Origin: Roseiflexaceae bacterium
GTDB taxonomy: Bacteria; Chloroflexota; Chloroflexia; Chloroflexales; Roseiflexaceae
Direction of reading: 5' to 3'
DNA length: 56,895 nucleotides
Assembly (NCBI GenBank): GCA_947450095.1
Contig: CANFUF010000007.1
Location: 1-56,895 of the forward strand
Below, in pieces: positions 9,118-17,343 of this stretch. Every line of letters starts with the position of its first letter. The stretch's first letter is position 1. Made by a program: the position numbers and the translations under genes. The notes beneath the pieces are model-generated. The model worked only from the letters and a program-made list of their open reading frames with translations, made no database searches and was not told the DNA's origin.

Positions 9118-10047
9118 TTAAACCACGAAATTCATGCGGGGCACCAACGCGGGGGCATCCATGTCGTCGGCAATGTAGGCATAATCAGCCTTGGCATTGG
9201 TGCTCATGGCAAAGTGACGGCCTTTGGCATCGAGGGCAATCATGTTCATGTTGACTTTTTCTTTGGGCATGTCGAGGGTGCGCATATCGACAAAGGCACT
9301 ATGTACGGCCTCTTCGACGCTCATCCCGTAGCGCATGTTCATGACGGTGGTGCGAGCCAGGCTACAGCGGATGGCGATTTCGCCCAATCCGGTACAGGCC
9401 GCGCCACCAAAGCGATTATCACAATAATTCCCGGCGCCAATGATGGGCGAATCGCCGAGACGGCCTGGGTACTTCCAGGCCCAACCACTGGTGCTCACCG
9501 CTGACGCCATGTTGCCATGACCGTCGATGGCGATGAAGTTGACCGTACCAGCCACCTTCTGGGGGTCGGTGGCGAGCACACTGGCTTGGCTAATCAAGGC
9601 CTTGATATTGGCCAAACCGTCGTTGGCCCATTCGGGGCCAAACTTGCCGGCGAGGCCATCGCGCCAGGTTTTTTCGGCTTCGGGGCTGAGCAGGTTTTCG
9701 GTTTTGAAGCCCTTTTCACGGGCAAACATCTCGGCGCCTTCACCCACCAACATCACGTGATGGAGTTCTTCCATCACTTTGCGGGCCACACTAATCGGGT
9801 GGCGAATGCCTTTGATGGCACCCACACAGCCCGCCCGTAGATTTTTACCATCCATAATCGAGGCATCGAGCTCGACTTGACCGAGCACGTTGGGGTAGCC
9901 GCCGTAACCCACTGAATTGTCGAGCGGGTTGTCTTCGACGGGCCACGTGCAGGCTTCGATGGCTTCGATGGCAGTGCCACCTTTTTTGAGAATGTCCCAT
10001 CCCTGTTTGAGTCCGATGTCACCATTGCTACTTGCGATGATAATCAC
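9118..10047 (-). CDS. Glycosylasparaginase family Ntn-hydrolase
   Basis: This belongs to the N(4)-(beta-N-acetylglucosaminyl)-L-asparaginase family, which cleaves the bond between asparagine and N-acetylglucosamine. These Ntn hydrolases cut themselves before a Thr that becomes the nucleophile. Here that Thr is residue 168 in KVAGTVNFIAID. The downstream signature STSGWAWKYPGRLGDSPIIG (residues 186-205) is very clear, followed by GAACTGLGE. The start is GTG 10047, eight bases after GAGG, giving 309 residues. A longer reading to 10263 would overlap fabF and has no family similarity. There is no signal peptide, so it is probably cytoplasmic. It sits between fabF and a sugar-type binding protein. 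A role in degrading glycosylated asparagine is an inference; a related isoaspartyl or plain asparaginase activity is possible. Confidence 0.9.
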   Translation of the reverse strand: MIIIASSNGDIGLKQGWDILKKGGTAIEAIEACTWPVEDNPLDNSVGYGGYPNVLGQVELDASIMDGKNLRAGCVGAIKGIRHPISVARKVMEELHHVMLVGEGAEMFAREKGFKTENLLSPEAEKTWRDGLAGKFGPEWANDGLANIKALISQASVLATDPQKVAGTVNFIAIDGHGNMASAVSTSGWAWKYPGRLGDSPIIGAGNYCDNRFGGAACTGLGEIAIRCSLARTTVMNMRYGMSVEEAVHSAFVDMRTLDMPKEKVNMNMIALDAKGRHFAMSTNAKADYAYIADDMDAPALVPRMNFVV

Positions 10048-10075
10048 GTCTGCATCCTCTCTGATAGACGGCTGT

Positions 10076-11332
10076 TTATGCTTGATACTGGGCAAACAAC
10101 ACAACGGCGTTTTGCCCACCAAAGCCAAAGGCATTGACCATGGCTGCCCGGACCCGACTAGCCCGGGCTTGATTGGGCACACAGTCGAGGTCACAAGCCG
10201 GGTCGGGGGTGGTATACCCCATGGTTGGGGGCACCATTTGGTGCATGATGCTTTTGACGGCACCTACCGCCGCCAACGCGCCGGCTGCCCCTGCGGTATG
10301 CCCCAACATCGATTTGATGCCACTCACGGTCAGATTGGCGGCATGCGCACCAAATGCGGTATGAATCGCCGCTGTTTCGGCGCTATCGTTGAGTGACGTC
10401 GCCGTGGCATGGGCACTAATATGATCGACGTCACTGGGCTGGAGTTCGGCGTCGGCCATAGCCCGGGTCATCGCCAAGGCGGCATATTTGCCACCGGGGG
10501 CGGGGGCGGTGAGATGGAAGGCGTCTTCAGTGGCGCCAAAGCCCACCAGCTCGGCATAAATCGGTGCGCCGCGGGCGATAGCATGCTCGAGTTGCTCGAG
10601 GATGAGCACGCCACACCCTTCGCCGCCGGCAGTGCCATGTCGATTAGCGTCAAAGGGGCGCACGGCGCGGCTGGGATCATCACCCGGAGGGGCAATTGCC
10701 CCAATCACCCCAAAGGCCATCGAATTGAGGGCGGTCACGCCGGCATCACTGCCGCCGGCCACCACGGCGATGGCATCGCCTCGTTGCACCATCCGGAAGG
10801 CTTCGCCAATGGCATAGGTGCCGGTGGCACAAGCCATTACGGGGGTGGTGTTGGGACCGTGTAGATCATGGGCGATGGCCACGTGGCACGACCCCATGTT
10901 GTAGATAAATGTGGGCAGATAGAGGGCATCGACCCGTTTGCGGTGGCGGGCTTCGAAGCTCAAGGTCTGGGCTTCGACATCGGCCGTACCCCCCAACGAC
11001 GTGCCAATCACTACTCCCACCCGGGTGCGGTCGAGCTCAGCGTAGGCGGTGAGGCCGCTATCGCGCAACGCTTCGCCGGCAGCGGCCAGGGCGAATTGGG
11101 CAAAACGGGCGGTGCGTTTGGCGGTTTTGGGGTCCATGTGTTTGATTGGATCGAAGTCTTTGACTTCGGCCGTAATCACATAGGGGATGTCGGTGGGATC
11201 ATAGCGAGTGGCAATTGCCACCCCCGAGCGCCCGGCCATCAACCCTTGCCAAAATGTGGCCACATCGTTGCCGATGGGTGACACTGCACCCAAACCCGTC
11301 ACCACCACCCGGTGTTGTATCAACTGACGCAT
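10076..11332 (-). CDS. fabF: Beta-ketoacyl-ACP synthase II
   Basis: This is 3-oxoacyl-ACP synthase of the FabF type, which elongates fatty acids by condensing malonyl-ACP with acyl-ACP. The 418-residue protein has the complete thiolase-fold catalytic triad: Cys168 in MACATGTYAIGEA, His309 in SAHATATSLND and His345 in SMLGHTAGAAGA. The closing motif is NAFGFGGQNAVVLF. An AAAGG lies just upstream of the ATG. No acpP, fabD or fabG is next to it, so it may be a stand-alone second copy. It is the first gene of the cluster that continues with glycosylasparaginase after 28 bases. The hpf terminator lies upstream, so it probably has its own promoter; TACAAT at 11370-11365 (minus strand) is a weak -10 candidate. 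Confidence 0.95.
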   Translation of the reverse strand: MRQLIQHRVVVTGLGAVSPIGNDVATFWQGLMAGRSGVAIATRYDPTDIPYVITAEVKDFDPIKHMDPKTAKRTARFAQFALAAAGEALRDSGLTAYAELDRTRVGVVIGTSLGGTADVEAQTLSFEARHRKRVDALYLPTFIYNMGSCHVAIAHDLHGPNTTPVMACATGTYAIGEAFRMVQRGDAIAVVAGGSDAGVTALNSMAFGVIGAIAPPGDDPSRAVRPFDANRHGTAGGEGCGVLILEQLEHAIARGAPIYAELVGFGATEDAFHLTAPAPGGKYAALAMTRAMADAELQPSDVDHISAHATATSLNDSAETAAIHTAFGAHAANLTVSGIKSMLGHTAGAAGALAAVGAVKSIMHQMVPPTMGYTTPDPACDLDCVPNQARASRVRAAMVNAFGFGGQNAVVLFAQYQA

Positions 11333-11413
11333 GTCATACCTTTTAGAATCATTCTTTAGCCTCTATTGTACATCACAGTTTGGATTATGTGCTGCGGCGC
11401 GGTGTGGCATGAC

Positions 11414-11443
11414 AAAACGCCCGTCACGTTGCCGTGACGGGCG
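11414..11443 (-). terminator. Terminator of hpf
   Basis: An 11-bp perfect stem (CGCCCGTCACG / CGTGACGGGCG) with a TTGC loop is followed on the minus strand by TTTTGTC. It lies directly downstream of hpf and separates it from fabF. Confidence 0.85.
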
Positions 11444-11471
11444 CTGATTTTTGATTACGGCAAACCAGGAG

Positions 11472-11996
11472 TTATGCAGTGACAATCACGCCATAGCGGC
11501 CATCTTTGCGGCGATAGACGACGCGTACTTGGTGGTCGTGATCACGATAGACAAAAAAGGTGTGGCCGAGTAGTTCCATTTGTTCGAGTGCTTCATCGTC
11601 GTGCATCGGTTTGATGGCAAAGGCTTTGGTGCGCACGATTTCGGCGGGGGCATCATCCATAATCTCGGCGACTTCTGCCGCACTAAACGCCGTTTCGTGG
11701 CGTTGCACGTTGCGCCAGTGTTTGCCTTTGTAGCGCTCAATTTGGCGGCGCAAGGCGGCAATGGCGGCGTCAATGGCATGCATCAACTCGTGGGCTTGTT
11801 CTTCGGCGCGGAGCAAAATGCCATGCTCGCCAGCCAACGTCAATTGCACACGTTGGTGTTTGCCGTGCTCTTTGACATCAAGGGTCACATTCTGGATGGG
11901 GCGCAAGTAGCGTTCGAGACTGGTCAGTTTGGCATCAATGCGGGCACGGGTGGTGGGGCTGAGATGTCCATGTTGGGTGCGAACGATAAGTTCCAT
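11472..11996 (-). CDS. hpf: Ribosome hibernation promoting factor (long form)
   Basis: This is long-form HPF, which binds the decoding centre of the 30S subunit and pairs ribosomes into inactive 100S dimers under stress. The 174-residue protein has the N-terminal RaiA/YfiA domain (residues 1-100, starting MELIVRTQHGHLSPTTRARI). The C-terminal dimerisation domain (about 115-174) includes LGHTFFVYRDHD, RVVYRRKDGRYGVI. ATG 11996 is preceded by GGGAG with suitable spacing. Reading further to 12137 would add 47 residues without family similarity. It is divergent from the lipoate ligase gene and single, with its own terminator. Confidence 0.93.
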   Translation of the reverse strand: MELIVRTQHGHLSPTTRARIDAKLTSLERYLRPIQNVTLDVKEHGKHQRVQLTLAGEHGILLRAEEQAHELMHAIDAAIAALRRQIERYKGKHWRNVQRHETAFSAAEVAEIMDDAPAEIVRTKAFAIKPMHDDEALEQMELLGHTFFVYRDHDHQVRVVYRRKDGRYGVIVTA

Positions 11997-12189
11997 AACG
12001 CTCTCCCATGTTATTAGGTGTGTAATAGGGCTATCACACTGGCCGCCAGGGGTGGCAACCACACTCATTGCTGAGTTGGCGCGATTGTAGCACGTTGCTC
12101 GGGCGAATGCAATAGGGCAAATGCGGGTAAAAATCACGGTATACTACTGTTGGGTAGCCGTTATTTTGACCAAAAAAGAAAGCACTGCC

Positions 12190-13188
12190 ATGCGATTTGT
12201 CGACAATCTCGATATGACTGACGCCACCATGAATCTGGCCCTCGAAGAATACTCCATTCGCCACAAACTCGAAAATGAAGATCTGCTGTTGTTTTATAGT
12301 AATCGCGCCGCCATCATTGTGGGGCGCAACCAAAACACCAACGAAGAAATCGCCAGCGACGTGGTCGCCGCCAACGGCATCCAAGTGGTCCGGCGGGTAT
12401 CAGGTGGTGGGGCAGTGTTTCACGATGCCGGCAATCTCTGTTTTAGTTTCATGACCCGTGAAATCAACGAACGCTTTAATCGTTACGACACCTTTAACCA
12501 ACCGGTGCTGGCCGTGCTCCACGATTTGGGGGTACCGGCCGAACTGAGTGGGCGCAACGATATCATCGTCAATGGCCGCAAAATCTCGGGCAATGCCCAA
12601 TTTGCCGCCTCTGACCGCATGCTCAGTCACGGCACCTTGCTGGTCGATTCAGACCTCGATGCGGTTACGGCCGCCTTGCGCCCCAAACCAGGTAAAGTCG
12701 AATCCAAAGGAGTCAAATCGATTCGCAGTCGGGTGGCCAACATCAACGAATTCCTAGACACGCCGATTACGGCTACCGAGCTTCGTGAACGGATTTTGGA
12801 AAAAATATTTGGTACCCGCGACCGTGCCCACATCCCCACTGTGCCCTTTGGCGCCGCCGATTGGGAGGGGGTCAAGGCCTTACGGGCCAGCCGCTACGCC
12901 AACTGGGACTGGAATTACGGGCGCAATCCGGCGGCCAACGTGCAACGTTCCCAGCGCTTTGCGGGGGGTGAGGTCGATGTGCGCCTCGACATCCAAAACA
13001 ACCACATCGTCTCGGCCCGGATTTTTGGTGACTTCATGGGCCAAGGCGACATCGCCGACCTCGAGGCCCAGTTGACCAATCTGCGCTATGACCACGATAC
13101 GCTGGCAGCGGCCCTGGCCAGCATCAATGTGGCCGGCTATATCGCCAATGTCAGTCGCGATGAATTGTTGGGCTTGATTGCACCGTAA
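12190..13188 (+). CDS. lplA: Lipoate-protein ligase A
   Basis: This is lipoate-protein ligase, which activates lipoate with ATP and attaches it to lysines of E2 and H proteins. From ATG 12190 the protein has 332 residues. It shows the BPL_LplA domain with VGRNQNTNEEI, the lipoyl-AMP-binding loop RRVSGGGAVFHDAGNLCFSF, and NGRKISGNAQFA with the catalytic Lys. The C-terminal accessory domain (about residues 240-330) is present, so this is the full bidomain LplA and not an octanoyltransferase LipM. In-frame codons extend upstream to 12121 but have no similarity and a poor context. The ribosome binding site (AAGAAAG) is weak. Confidence 0.93.
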   Translation: MRFVDNLDMTDATMNLALEEYSIRHKLENEDLLLFYSNRAAIIVGRNQNTNEEIASDVVAANGIQVVRRVSGGGAVFHDAGNLCFSFMTREINERFNRYDTFNQPVLAVLHDLGVPAELSGRNDIIVNGRKISGNAQFAASDRMLSHGTLLVDSDLDAVTAALRPKPGKVESKGVKSIRSRVANINEFLDTPITATELRERILEKIFGTRDRAHIPTVPFGAADWEGVKALRASRYANWDWNYGRNPAANVQRSQRFAGGEVDVRLDIQNNHIVSARIFGDFMGQGDIADLEAQLTNLRYDHDTLAAALASINVAGYIANVSRDELLGLIAP

Positions 13189-13212
13189 AAATGACCTTGT
13201 ATTGACATAAAC

Positions 13213-13248
13213 ATGTGGTCGTGACAATGGATGTTGTTGCGACCACAT
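13213..13248 (+). terminator. Hairpin after lplA
   Basis: A 9-bp stem (ATGTGGTCG / CGACCACAT) with an 18-base loop is followed by TTTG, 25 bases after the lplA stop. It is a probable but weak intrinsic terminator because the T-run is short. Confidence 0.5.
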
Positions 13249-13271
13249 TTGTGCATGAGTAAAAATGATAG

Positions 13272-13285
13272 AATTTACGTAAATT
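13272..13285. promoter_or_regulatory. Palindrome AATTTACGTAAATT
   Basis: A perfect 14-bp palindrome lies about 85 bases before the small orphan gene. Its symmetry and AT-rich setting resemble a binding site for a dimeric regulator. No factor can be named, and the regulatory role is an inference. Confidence 0.3.
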
Positions 13286-13369
13286 ATTCCCCTCACACGT
13301 GTCAAAATACTCTGCATTCGTACGTGGAACTCGCGACGTTATTTTGCATACATATGAAAGGTGACACCC

Positions 13370-13600
13370 ATGCTGATACTCGAACGAAACGGCATTAGAA
13401 CCCGTTTACGTAAAAATGGTGCAATTATTGGTGATGATATGGAAACGAGAATATTGATTATGGCTAATATTAGCTATGCGCCATGGGAGGGTGACCCACA
13501 CCTTACGTTGGCAAATTTTTTCAGACAACATCCCGAATTAGGGGTCAAGGTTATTAAAGCTACAGTACAAACGCCTTACGACCCGGACGTTATTTATTAG
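13370..13600 (+). CDS. Small protein of unknown function
   Basis: This 76-residue protein is not recognised. The start ATG 13370 follows GAAAGGTG with good spacing, which supports translation. A GTG at 13361 would add three residues. The sequence is soluble and mixed: an Arg/Lys-rich first third (RNGIRTRLRKNG), a central hydrophobic strand RILIMANISY, and an end with Pro, Tyr and acidic residues (TPYDPDVIY). There are no cysteines, signal peptide or membrane helices. It stands alone between two hairpins with a palindrome upstream. That isolated context and its size would fit a regulator or peptide precursor, but nothing in the sequence proves either. Confidence 0.5.
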   Translation: MLILERNGIRTRLRKNGAIIGDDMETRILIMANISYAPWEGDPHLTLANFFRQHPELGVKVIKATVQTPYDPDVIY

Positions 13601-13601
13601 G

Positions 13602-13646
13602 AGCGATATCCGTGTCGTTCCCCCCCACATGCGTGGGATCGCTCCG
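13602..13646 (+). terminator. Hairpin after the small gene
   Basis: A stem GGAGCGAT / ATCGCTCC encloses a second hairpin CCCACATGCGTGGG. It begins right after the stop codon of the small orphan gene. There is no T-tract, so termination by this element is uncertain. Confidence 0.45.
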
Positions 13647-13947
13647 TCTAAGATTATTTTTATGGCGGATTGTCACATGAAATACGATAGTCATCCTGCG
13701 AACGCACCCGGCATGGAATGATGCTTGGGTCGGGGTACTTCATGCTTCCGACTTCACACTTCCGACTTAATCGGGAGTCCTTGCATGGCGCCCTGCCTCG
13801 GGAGATTCCACGCTACACAGACGCAGCCGGCTGCGTCTCGCTGGTTGCCAGCGCAACCAGCATGGAATGCTGCTAGGGGTGAGATTTTGGCGTAGGTATT
13901 GTACAAAGGTAACCATGCAAAAAGAAAGACTGTGCTAAAATAGCGCC
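13647..13947. other. Non-coding stretch with interspersed repeats
   Basis: No gene is seen here. The stretch holds a pyrimidine-rich patch with two CTTCCGACTT copies (about 13744-13770), a copy of the TTGCATGGCGCCC element (13781-13793) that recurs as a tandem array at 21.5 kb, and a 20-bp palindrome at 13819-13838. It looks like a landing site for several repeat families. Confidence 0.6.
13819..13838. repeat. 20-bp palindrome of the GACGCAG family
   Basis: AGACGCAGCCGGCTGCGTCT is a perfect palindrome. It shares the GACGCAG/CTGCGTC core with the hairpin at 5678-5707 and the half-site at 21509-21525, all in intergenic or gene-end positions. Confidence 0.7.
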
Positions 13948-14721
13948 ATGCACACCCCACTTACCATCCAACCGGTGCTTGCCACCATCACACAAGAACT
14001 CCCCACTCAGCTCGGCGATACCCTCGTTGGTGTTTATCTGTACGGATCGGCCGTGTGGGGCGATTTCGACGACGACATCAGCGATATCGACCTGCTGGTG
14101 GTGTTGACCTGCGACATTGATGATGCCCTGTTTGCGCGTCTCGATACGTGGCATCAAGATTTAGAGGCGCGTTTCCCGGCTTGGGCGGGACGCATCGAAA
14201 TCGCCTACATCAGCACCACCGCACTGCAAACATTTCGTAGCCACAATAGTCCCATCGCGGTCATCAGTCCAGGTGAGCCTTTTAATATCAAAGAAGCGGG
14301 TATCGACTGGCTCATCAACTGGTACACCATTCGCCAGCAGAGTGTGGTGCTGTATGGACCGGTGGTGGCGACAGTGATTCCCGACATTAGTGCTGTCGAG
14401 TTCCGTGACAACGTGCGCCGCCAAGTCGGCGAATGGCGTGACTGGGTCAGCCATACCCGCGATTCGCGACCATACCAAGCCTATACCATCCTGACCATGT
14501 GTCGGGCCCTCTATGCCTGGGATAGTGGTACACAGGTATCGAAACGGGTGGCGGCGGAATGGGCCATGCAGCAATTACCGGCCCACGCAGGCATCATCAC
14601 CAATGCGCTAGGATGGCGCCGTGACCATCGCGAACTGGATATCAACAATGCTGCGACGTATCGCTTTGCGGTAGAGATGGTACGCGTCGTTGGCGAAAAA
14701 ATCGGCATTGCGTGGGAATAA
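13948..14721 (+). CDS. Aminoglycoside adenylyltransferase-like protein
   Basis: This is a nucleotidyltransferase of the ANT(3'')/ANT(9) type, with a C-terminal DUF4111-like helical domain. The family adenylates aminoglycosides, but chromosomal members often have unknown substrates. The N-terminal fold shows the signature GSAVWGDFDDDISDIDLL (residues 33-50), with the metal-binding pair Asp46/Asp48. A later acidic residue on the RIEIAYIS strand could be the third ligand. The C-terminal part includes LTMCRALYAWDSGTQVSKR, a typical DUF4111 segment. At 257 residues it matches AadA length (about 260). The start has no clear ribosome binding site. It stands alone after the repeat-rich gap. Resistance function is possible but unproven. 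Confidence 0.78.
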   Translation: MHTPLTIQPVLATITQELPTQLGDTLVGVYLYGSAVWGDFDDDISDIDLLVVLTCDIDDALFARLDTWHQDLEARFPAWAGRIEIAYISTTALQTFRSHNSPIAVISPGEPFNIKEAGIDWLINWYTIRQQSVVLYGPVVATVIPDISAVEFRDNVRRQVGEWRDWVSHTRDSRPYQAYTILTMCRALYAWDSGTQVSKRVAAEWAMQQLPAHAGIITNALGWRRDHRELDINNAATYRFAVEMVRVVGEKIGIAWE

Positions 14722-14783
14722 GCATGACGCGACCAGCGTCGGTGTTGTACCAAGATATTGACATAATATGATGGGGGATGCAT

Positions 14784-15212
14784 ATGACGCAATCACAAAG
14801 CATGCGTTGGCTAAAAATCGCCTGCCTTATCACGATAATTACGGGCATCCTCTGCGCTATGGGTAGCCACCCTGCAACCGATGTGGTCTGGCGTACCTTG
14901 TTTGATTTGCTCAAATGGCCACTCGATGGCGACCCGGCGACATTTAATGCCGATACCCGTGCCGTGAATGCGGTGCTGGGTGGTACCATGGTGGGCTGGG
15001 GGGTGCTCATGTACCTGATTGCGACGCCGCAACAGTTCGCCGCCATCCCCGCCCTGCCCCGCCTCATGCAATATGCCTTGTATGCATGGTTTGTGGTTGA
15101 CTGCACCGGTTCGTTGGCTGCGGGGTTACCGGGGAATCTGGTGCTGAATCTCGTTTTTCTTGGGCTATTTGTGCCGCCGCTCCATACGCTTGCGCGTACG
15201 TATCGTGCCTAG
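14784..15212 (+). CDS. Four-helix membrane protein, unknown
   Basis: This 142-residue hydrophobic protein is not recognised. Four membrane segments are visible: LKIACLITIITGILCAMG, then GGTMVGWGVLMYLI, a helix around YALYAWFVVDCTG, and LVLNLVFLGLFVPPL. A soluble loop of about 35 residues lies between the first two. ATG 14784 is preferred because GGGGG lies 6 bases upstream; ATG 14778 is too close to it. It follows the adenylyltransferase-like gene by about 60 bases and could share its transcript. There are no motifs that suggest a function. Confidence 0.6.
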   Translation: MTQSQSMRWLKIACLITIITGILCAMGSHPATDVVWRTLFDLLKWPLDGDPATFNADTRAVNAVLGGTMVGWGVLMYLIATPQQFAAIPALPRLMQYALYAWFVVDCTGSLAAGLPGNLVLNLVFLGLFVPPLHTLARTYRA

Positions 15213-15441
15213 TCATAACAAGTGCTTTTTGGCTACAGCGCATGGGTTCGTGCCTGTTGCGCGCGTCAGTACATGTGCACCGTAGCGTAACCGCCCCGGC
15301 TCTTGACTTCATTTGGCTCGCACACGCAGACGCGGAGTCTCCAGACAGCGTCATTGCATGGCACCGCAGGCGCAGTGCAATCTCCGTGTAGTCTGACACG
15401 GTGCCGATATCATTTGGGTGGCACGCATGTGGTTGGAATCT
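15213..15441. other. Non-coding stretch
   Basis: No gene is seen between the membrane protein and the converging lipoprotein gene. One copy of the GTCATTGCATGGC element is at 15350-15362, and GC-rich imperfect inverted sequence surrounds it. Confidence 0.5.
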
Positions 15442-15478
15442 AAGCGGAGGTTCGAGGCAGACCCTCGAACCTCCGCTT
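15442..15478. terminator. Strong hairpin, likely terminator
   Basis: A perfect 16-bp stem (AAGCGGAGGTTCGAGG and its complement) with a 5-base loop lies about 30 bases beyond the lipoprotein gene stop. No U-tract follows on either strand. It is therefore either a factor-assisted terminator or a transcript-end stabiliser for the minus-strand gene. Confidence 0.55.
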
Positions 15479-15510
15479 GGTGGAGTGCGACGTTACTTCC
15501 TACTTACAGG

Positions 15511-17199
15511 CTAGCGATGATAGCTGCGTTTGTTCGCCCCAAAGCCTTTGACTGCACTTGCCAATGTACTAGGAAATACTTCGATGCTCAACGTGCCATC
15601 GACTTCGACTTGCACGGCAATCGCCCCATTTGGTTGGCCTGGGGCAATAGTATAGCCCACCGGTTGGGGAGCTTTGCCTCCTTGCATGACGAGGGGTTTA
15701 CCACTGGCATCAAGCATTTGCATACTCGCCAATTGATAGACTACTATCCCATCGGCACTTGTAATTTGGTCGGGCGTTTTTTGGTTGGGGGCAAGGTTGA
15801 TCATCAATTGGGTGGCATCACCTTTGGGATCTTGCCACCAGCCCAACGAGGCAATCCAGTTTTTGGGTTGGACGTGGTGGGGCACGAGGGCGAGATGCCC
15901 ATACGAATACTCGTTCTTGCCTTCAATCATACCCCCTTGTACTGGCTGGGTAGCGTTTTTGTAGGTGTCAATTGTTCTGCCGTTGTACCCCATAGTGTCA
16001 GCGAGGAACCAATTACCAGCGGCGCTGCCGGCCACGTCGTAGTCGATTTTGCCCCAGCGTGGTGCCTCGGTGCGTTGCATGATATCGGTGTAGGGTTTTT
16101 GCAGTTCGGCACTGAAATAAGGCGTCGGGTCAGTGGTAAACAACTTCCAGCCTTCACCATAGAGATACGACAGCGGATTGATAAAGCCGGTCAACCAGGT
16201 TTCTTTGGCAAAAATATTAAAGTCGAGTGGGTTATCGCGTTGGCGGCCAAACTCTTCACCGGCTTTGATGGGTTGATTGAGTCTGAGGTACGATTGTTTT
16301 TCGACGGCATCTGCTTGGGCCGCCAACACACCGGTCAATTTATTGACCACCATATAGACACTATATAAGCCACAGCCATGCGCAATCACCACCCGGTGTG
16401 AGGTAGGACTGCCCAATGATCCTACTTCGATAATCGTGCCATCGGCGGGTGTGGTAATCGGCTGGTAATCGGCGTCGCTCAATGGGCTCGTCGCAGCCAG
16501 TGTTTTGATGCCCAAATAGCCATGGTCAATCGGGGTGACGTGTCCACCCACCATCATTCCATACGGAATCGAAGCGGTTAATTGGTCGAGTGGCAAAATG
16601 GTATGGGTCAACTGAATCTGTGTGGATGGGCAGGTACTTTCGGGTTGCCCAAAGACTTGGTCGAGCGTGGGGTACCAGTCTGGACGGGTGAGGTACGGTC
16701 CCGGTGGCACATCACTGGGGAGAGCATAATGCCAACTGCCATCACGACAGATTCCTAATCCTTCACCAACCGCCTGAACGGCATTGGCTACGGTACATGC
16801 ACTACCAATCATTGCTGGTTGTGACTGATTTTGCTTCCCATCGTTTGCTTGGCCTGCAGGCAGCCATGCATTGTTGCCTTGGCTATCTTTTTGACAAAGT
16901 ACCTCTTGCCCAGCAATGTTGGCGTGTTGGTCAGGTGTGGTGCATGGCCCGTTGAGGGTCATTTCTTGATTGGGAGTGGATTGGTTTGGCGTGTTGCTGT
17001 CTGGTTGCCAGCTGAGTTTCCCACTTTTATCAGTGATGCAGATGAGTGGTTGGCCGTTGCTGTTGGCGTGGGTATTCGCTTCGCTGCAATCACCATTGAC
17101 TGCTATGGTTCCACCATCATTTGCTGATGGTACCTTGGGAGTACTGCTACACGCGGTGATAAGTAATAGACCGCAGAACCATAAAAATAGCGTACGCAT
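15511..17199 (-). CDS. Lipoprotein with degenerate M23-like domain
   Basis: This 562-residue lipoprotein (lipobox ITAC, Cys17) sits outside the membrane. Residues 35-160 hold three copies of a short cysteine-paired repeat, each Cys-x(14-16)-Cys, for example NGDCSEANTHANSNGQPLIC. Residues 215-335 resemble a LytM/M23 peptidase: GGHVTPIDHGYLG, then TTPADGTIIEVGSLG, VVIAHGCGLYSVYM and KAGEEFGRQ. The final HxH of active enzymes is replaced by LDF (326-328), so zinc binding and peptidase activity are probably lost. The C-terminal 200 residues are unrecognised. GAAGGAGAAAC before the ATG is a strong ribosome binding site. A binding or scaffolding role at the cell wall is an inference. Confidence 0.7.
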   Translation of the reverse strand: MRTLFLWFCGLLLITACSSTPKVPSANDGGTIAVNGDCSEANTHANSNGQPLICITDKSGKLSWQPDSNTPNQSTPNQEMTLNGPCTTPDQHANIAGQEVLCQKDSQGNNAWLPAGQANDGKQNQSQPAMIGSACTVANAVQAVGEGLGICRDGSWHYALPSDVPPGPYLTRPDWYPTLDQVFGQPESTCPSTQIQLTHTILPLDQLTASIPYGMMVGGHVTPIDHGYLGIKTLAATSPLSDADYQPITTPADGTIIEVGSLGSPTSHRVVIAHGCGLYSVYMVVNKLTGVLAAQADAVEKQSYLRLNQPIKAGEEFGRQRDNPLDFNIFAKETWLTGFINPLSYLYGEGWKLFTTDPTPYFSAELQKPYTDIMQRTEAPRWGKIDYDVAGSAAGNWFLADTMGYNGRTIDTYKNATQPVQGGMIEGKNEYSYGHLALVPHHVQPKNWIASLGWWQDPKGDATQLMINLAPNQKTPDQITSADGIVVYQLASMQMLDASGKPLVMQGGKAPQPVGYTIAPGQPNGAIAVQVEVDGTLSIEVFPSTLASAVKGFGANKRSYHR

Positions 17200-17298
17200 T
17201 GTTTCTCCTTCTCTGTAAAGCCAAAAACATATTCGACAGATTAATAGCAGATTTGTTAATACATGTAAATTATACCAAAATAAATATGTGCATAATAA

Positions 17299-17330
17299 AC
17301 ACCCCCTCGCATGGCCATGCGAGGGGGTGT
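17299..17330 (-). terminator. Palindromic terminator
   Basis: A 32-bp perfect palindrome (ACACCCCCTCGCATGG and its complement) lies just after the stop of the 66-residue protein gene. It is followed on the minus strand by TTTATTAT. This is a convincing intrinsic terminator for the small gene. Confidence 0.8.
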
Positions 17331-17343
17331 GATGGGAATTAGA

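Noticed and set aside
10048-10263. Longer N-terminus of the glycosylasparaginase
   Set aside because: It would lie inside fabF in another frame, has no family similarity, and GTG 10047 has a proper ribosome binding site.
11997-12137. Longer N-terminus of HPF
   Set aside because: The added 47 residues do not belong to the HPF fold, and ATG 11996 has GGGAG at the right distance.
15418-16368. Open frame on the plus strand opposite the M23-like lipoprotein
   Set aside because: The minus strand has a lipobox, a strong ribosome binding site and recognisable M23-like sequence; the plus frame has none of these.
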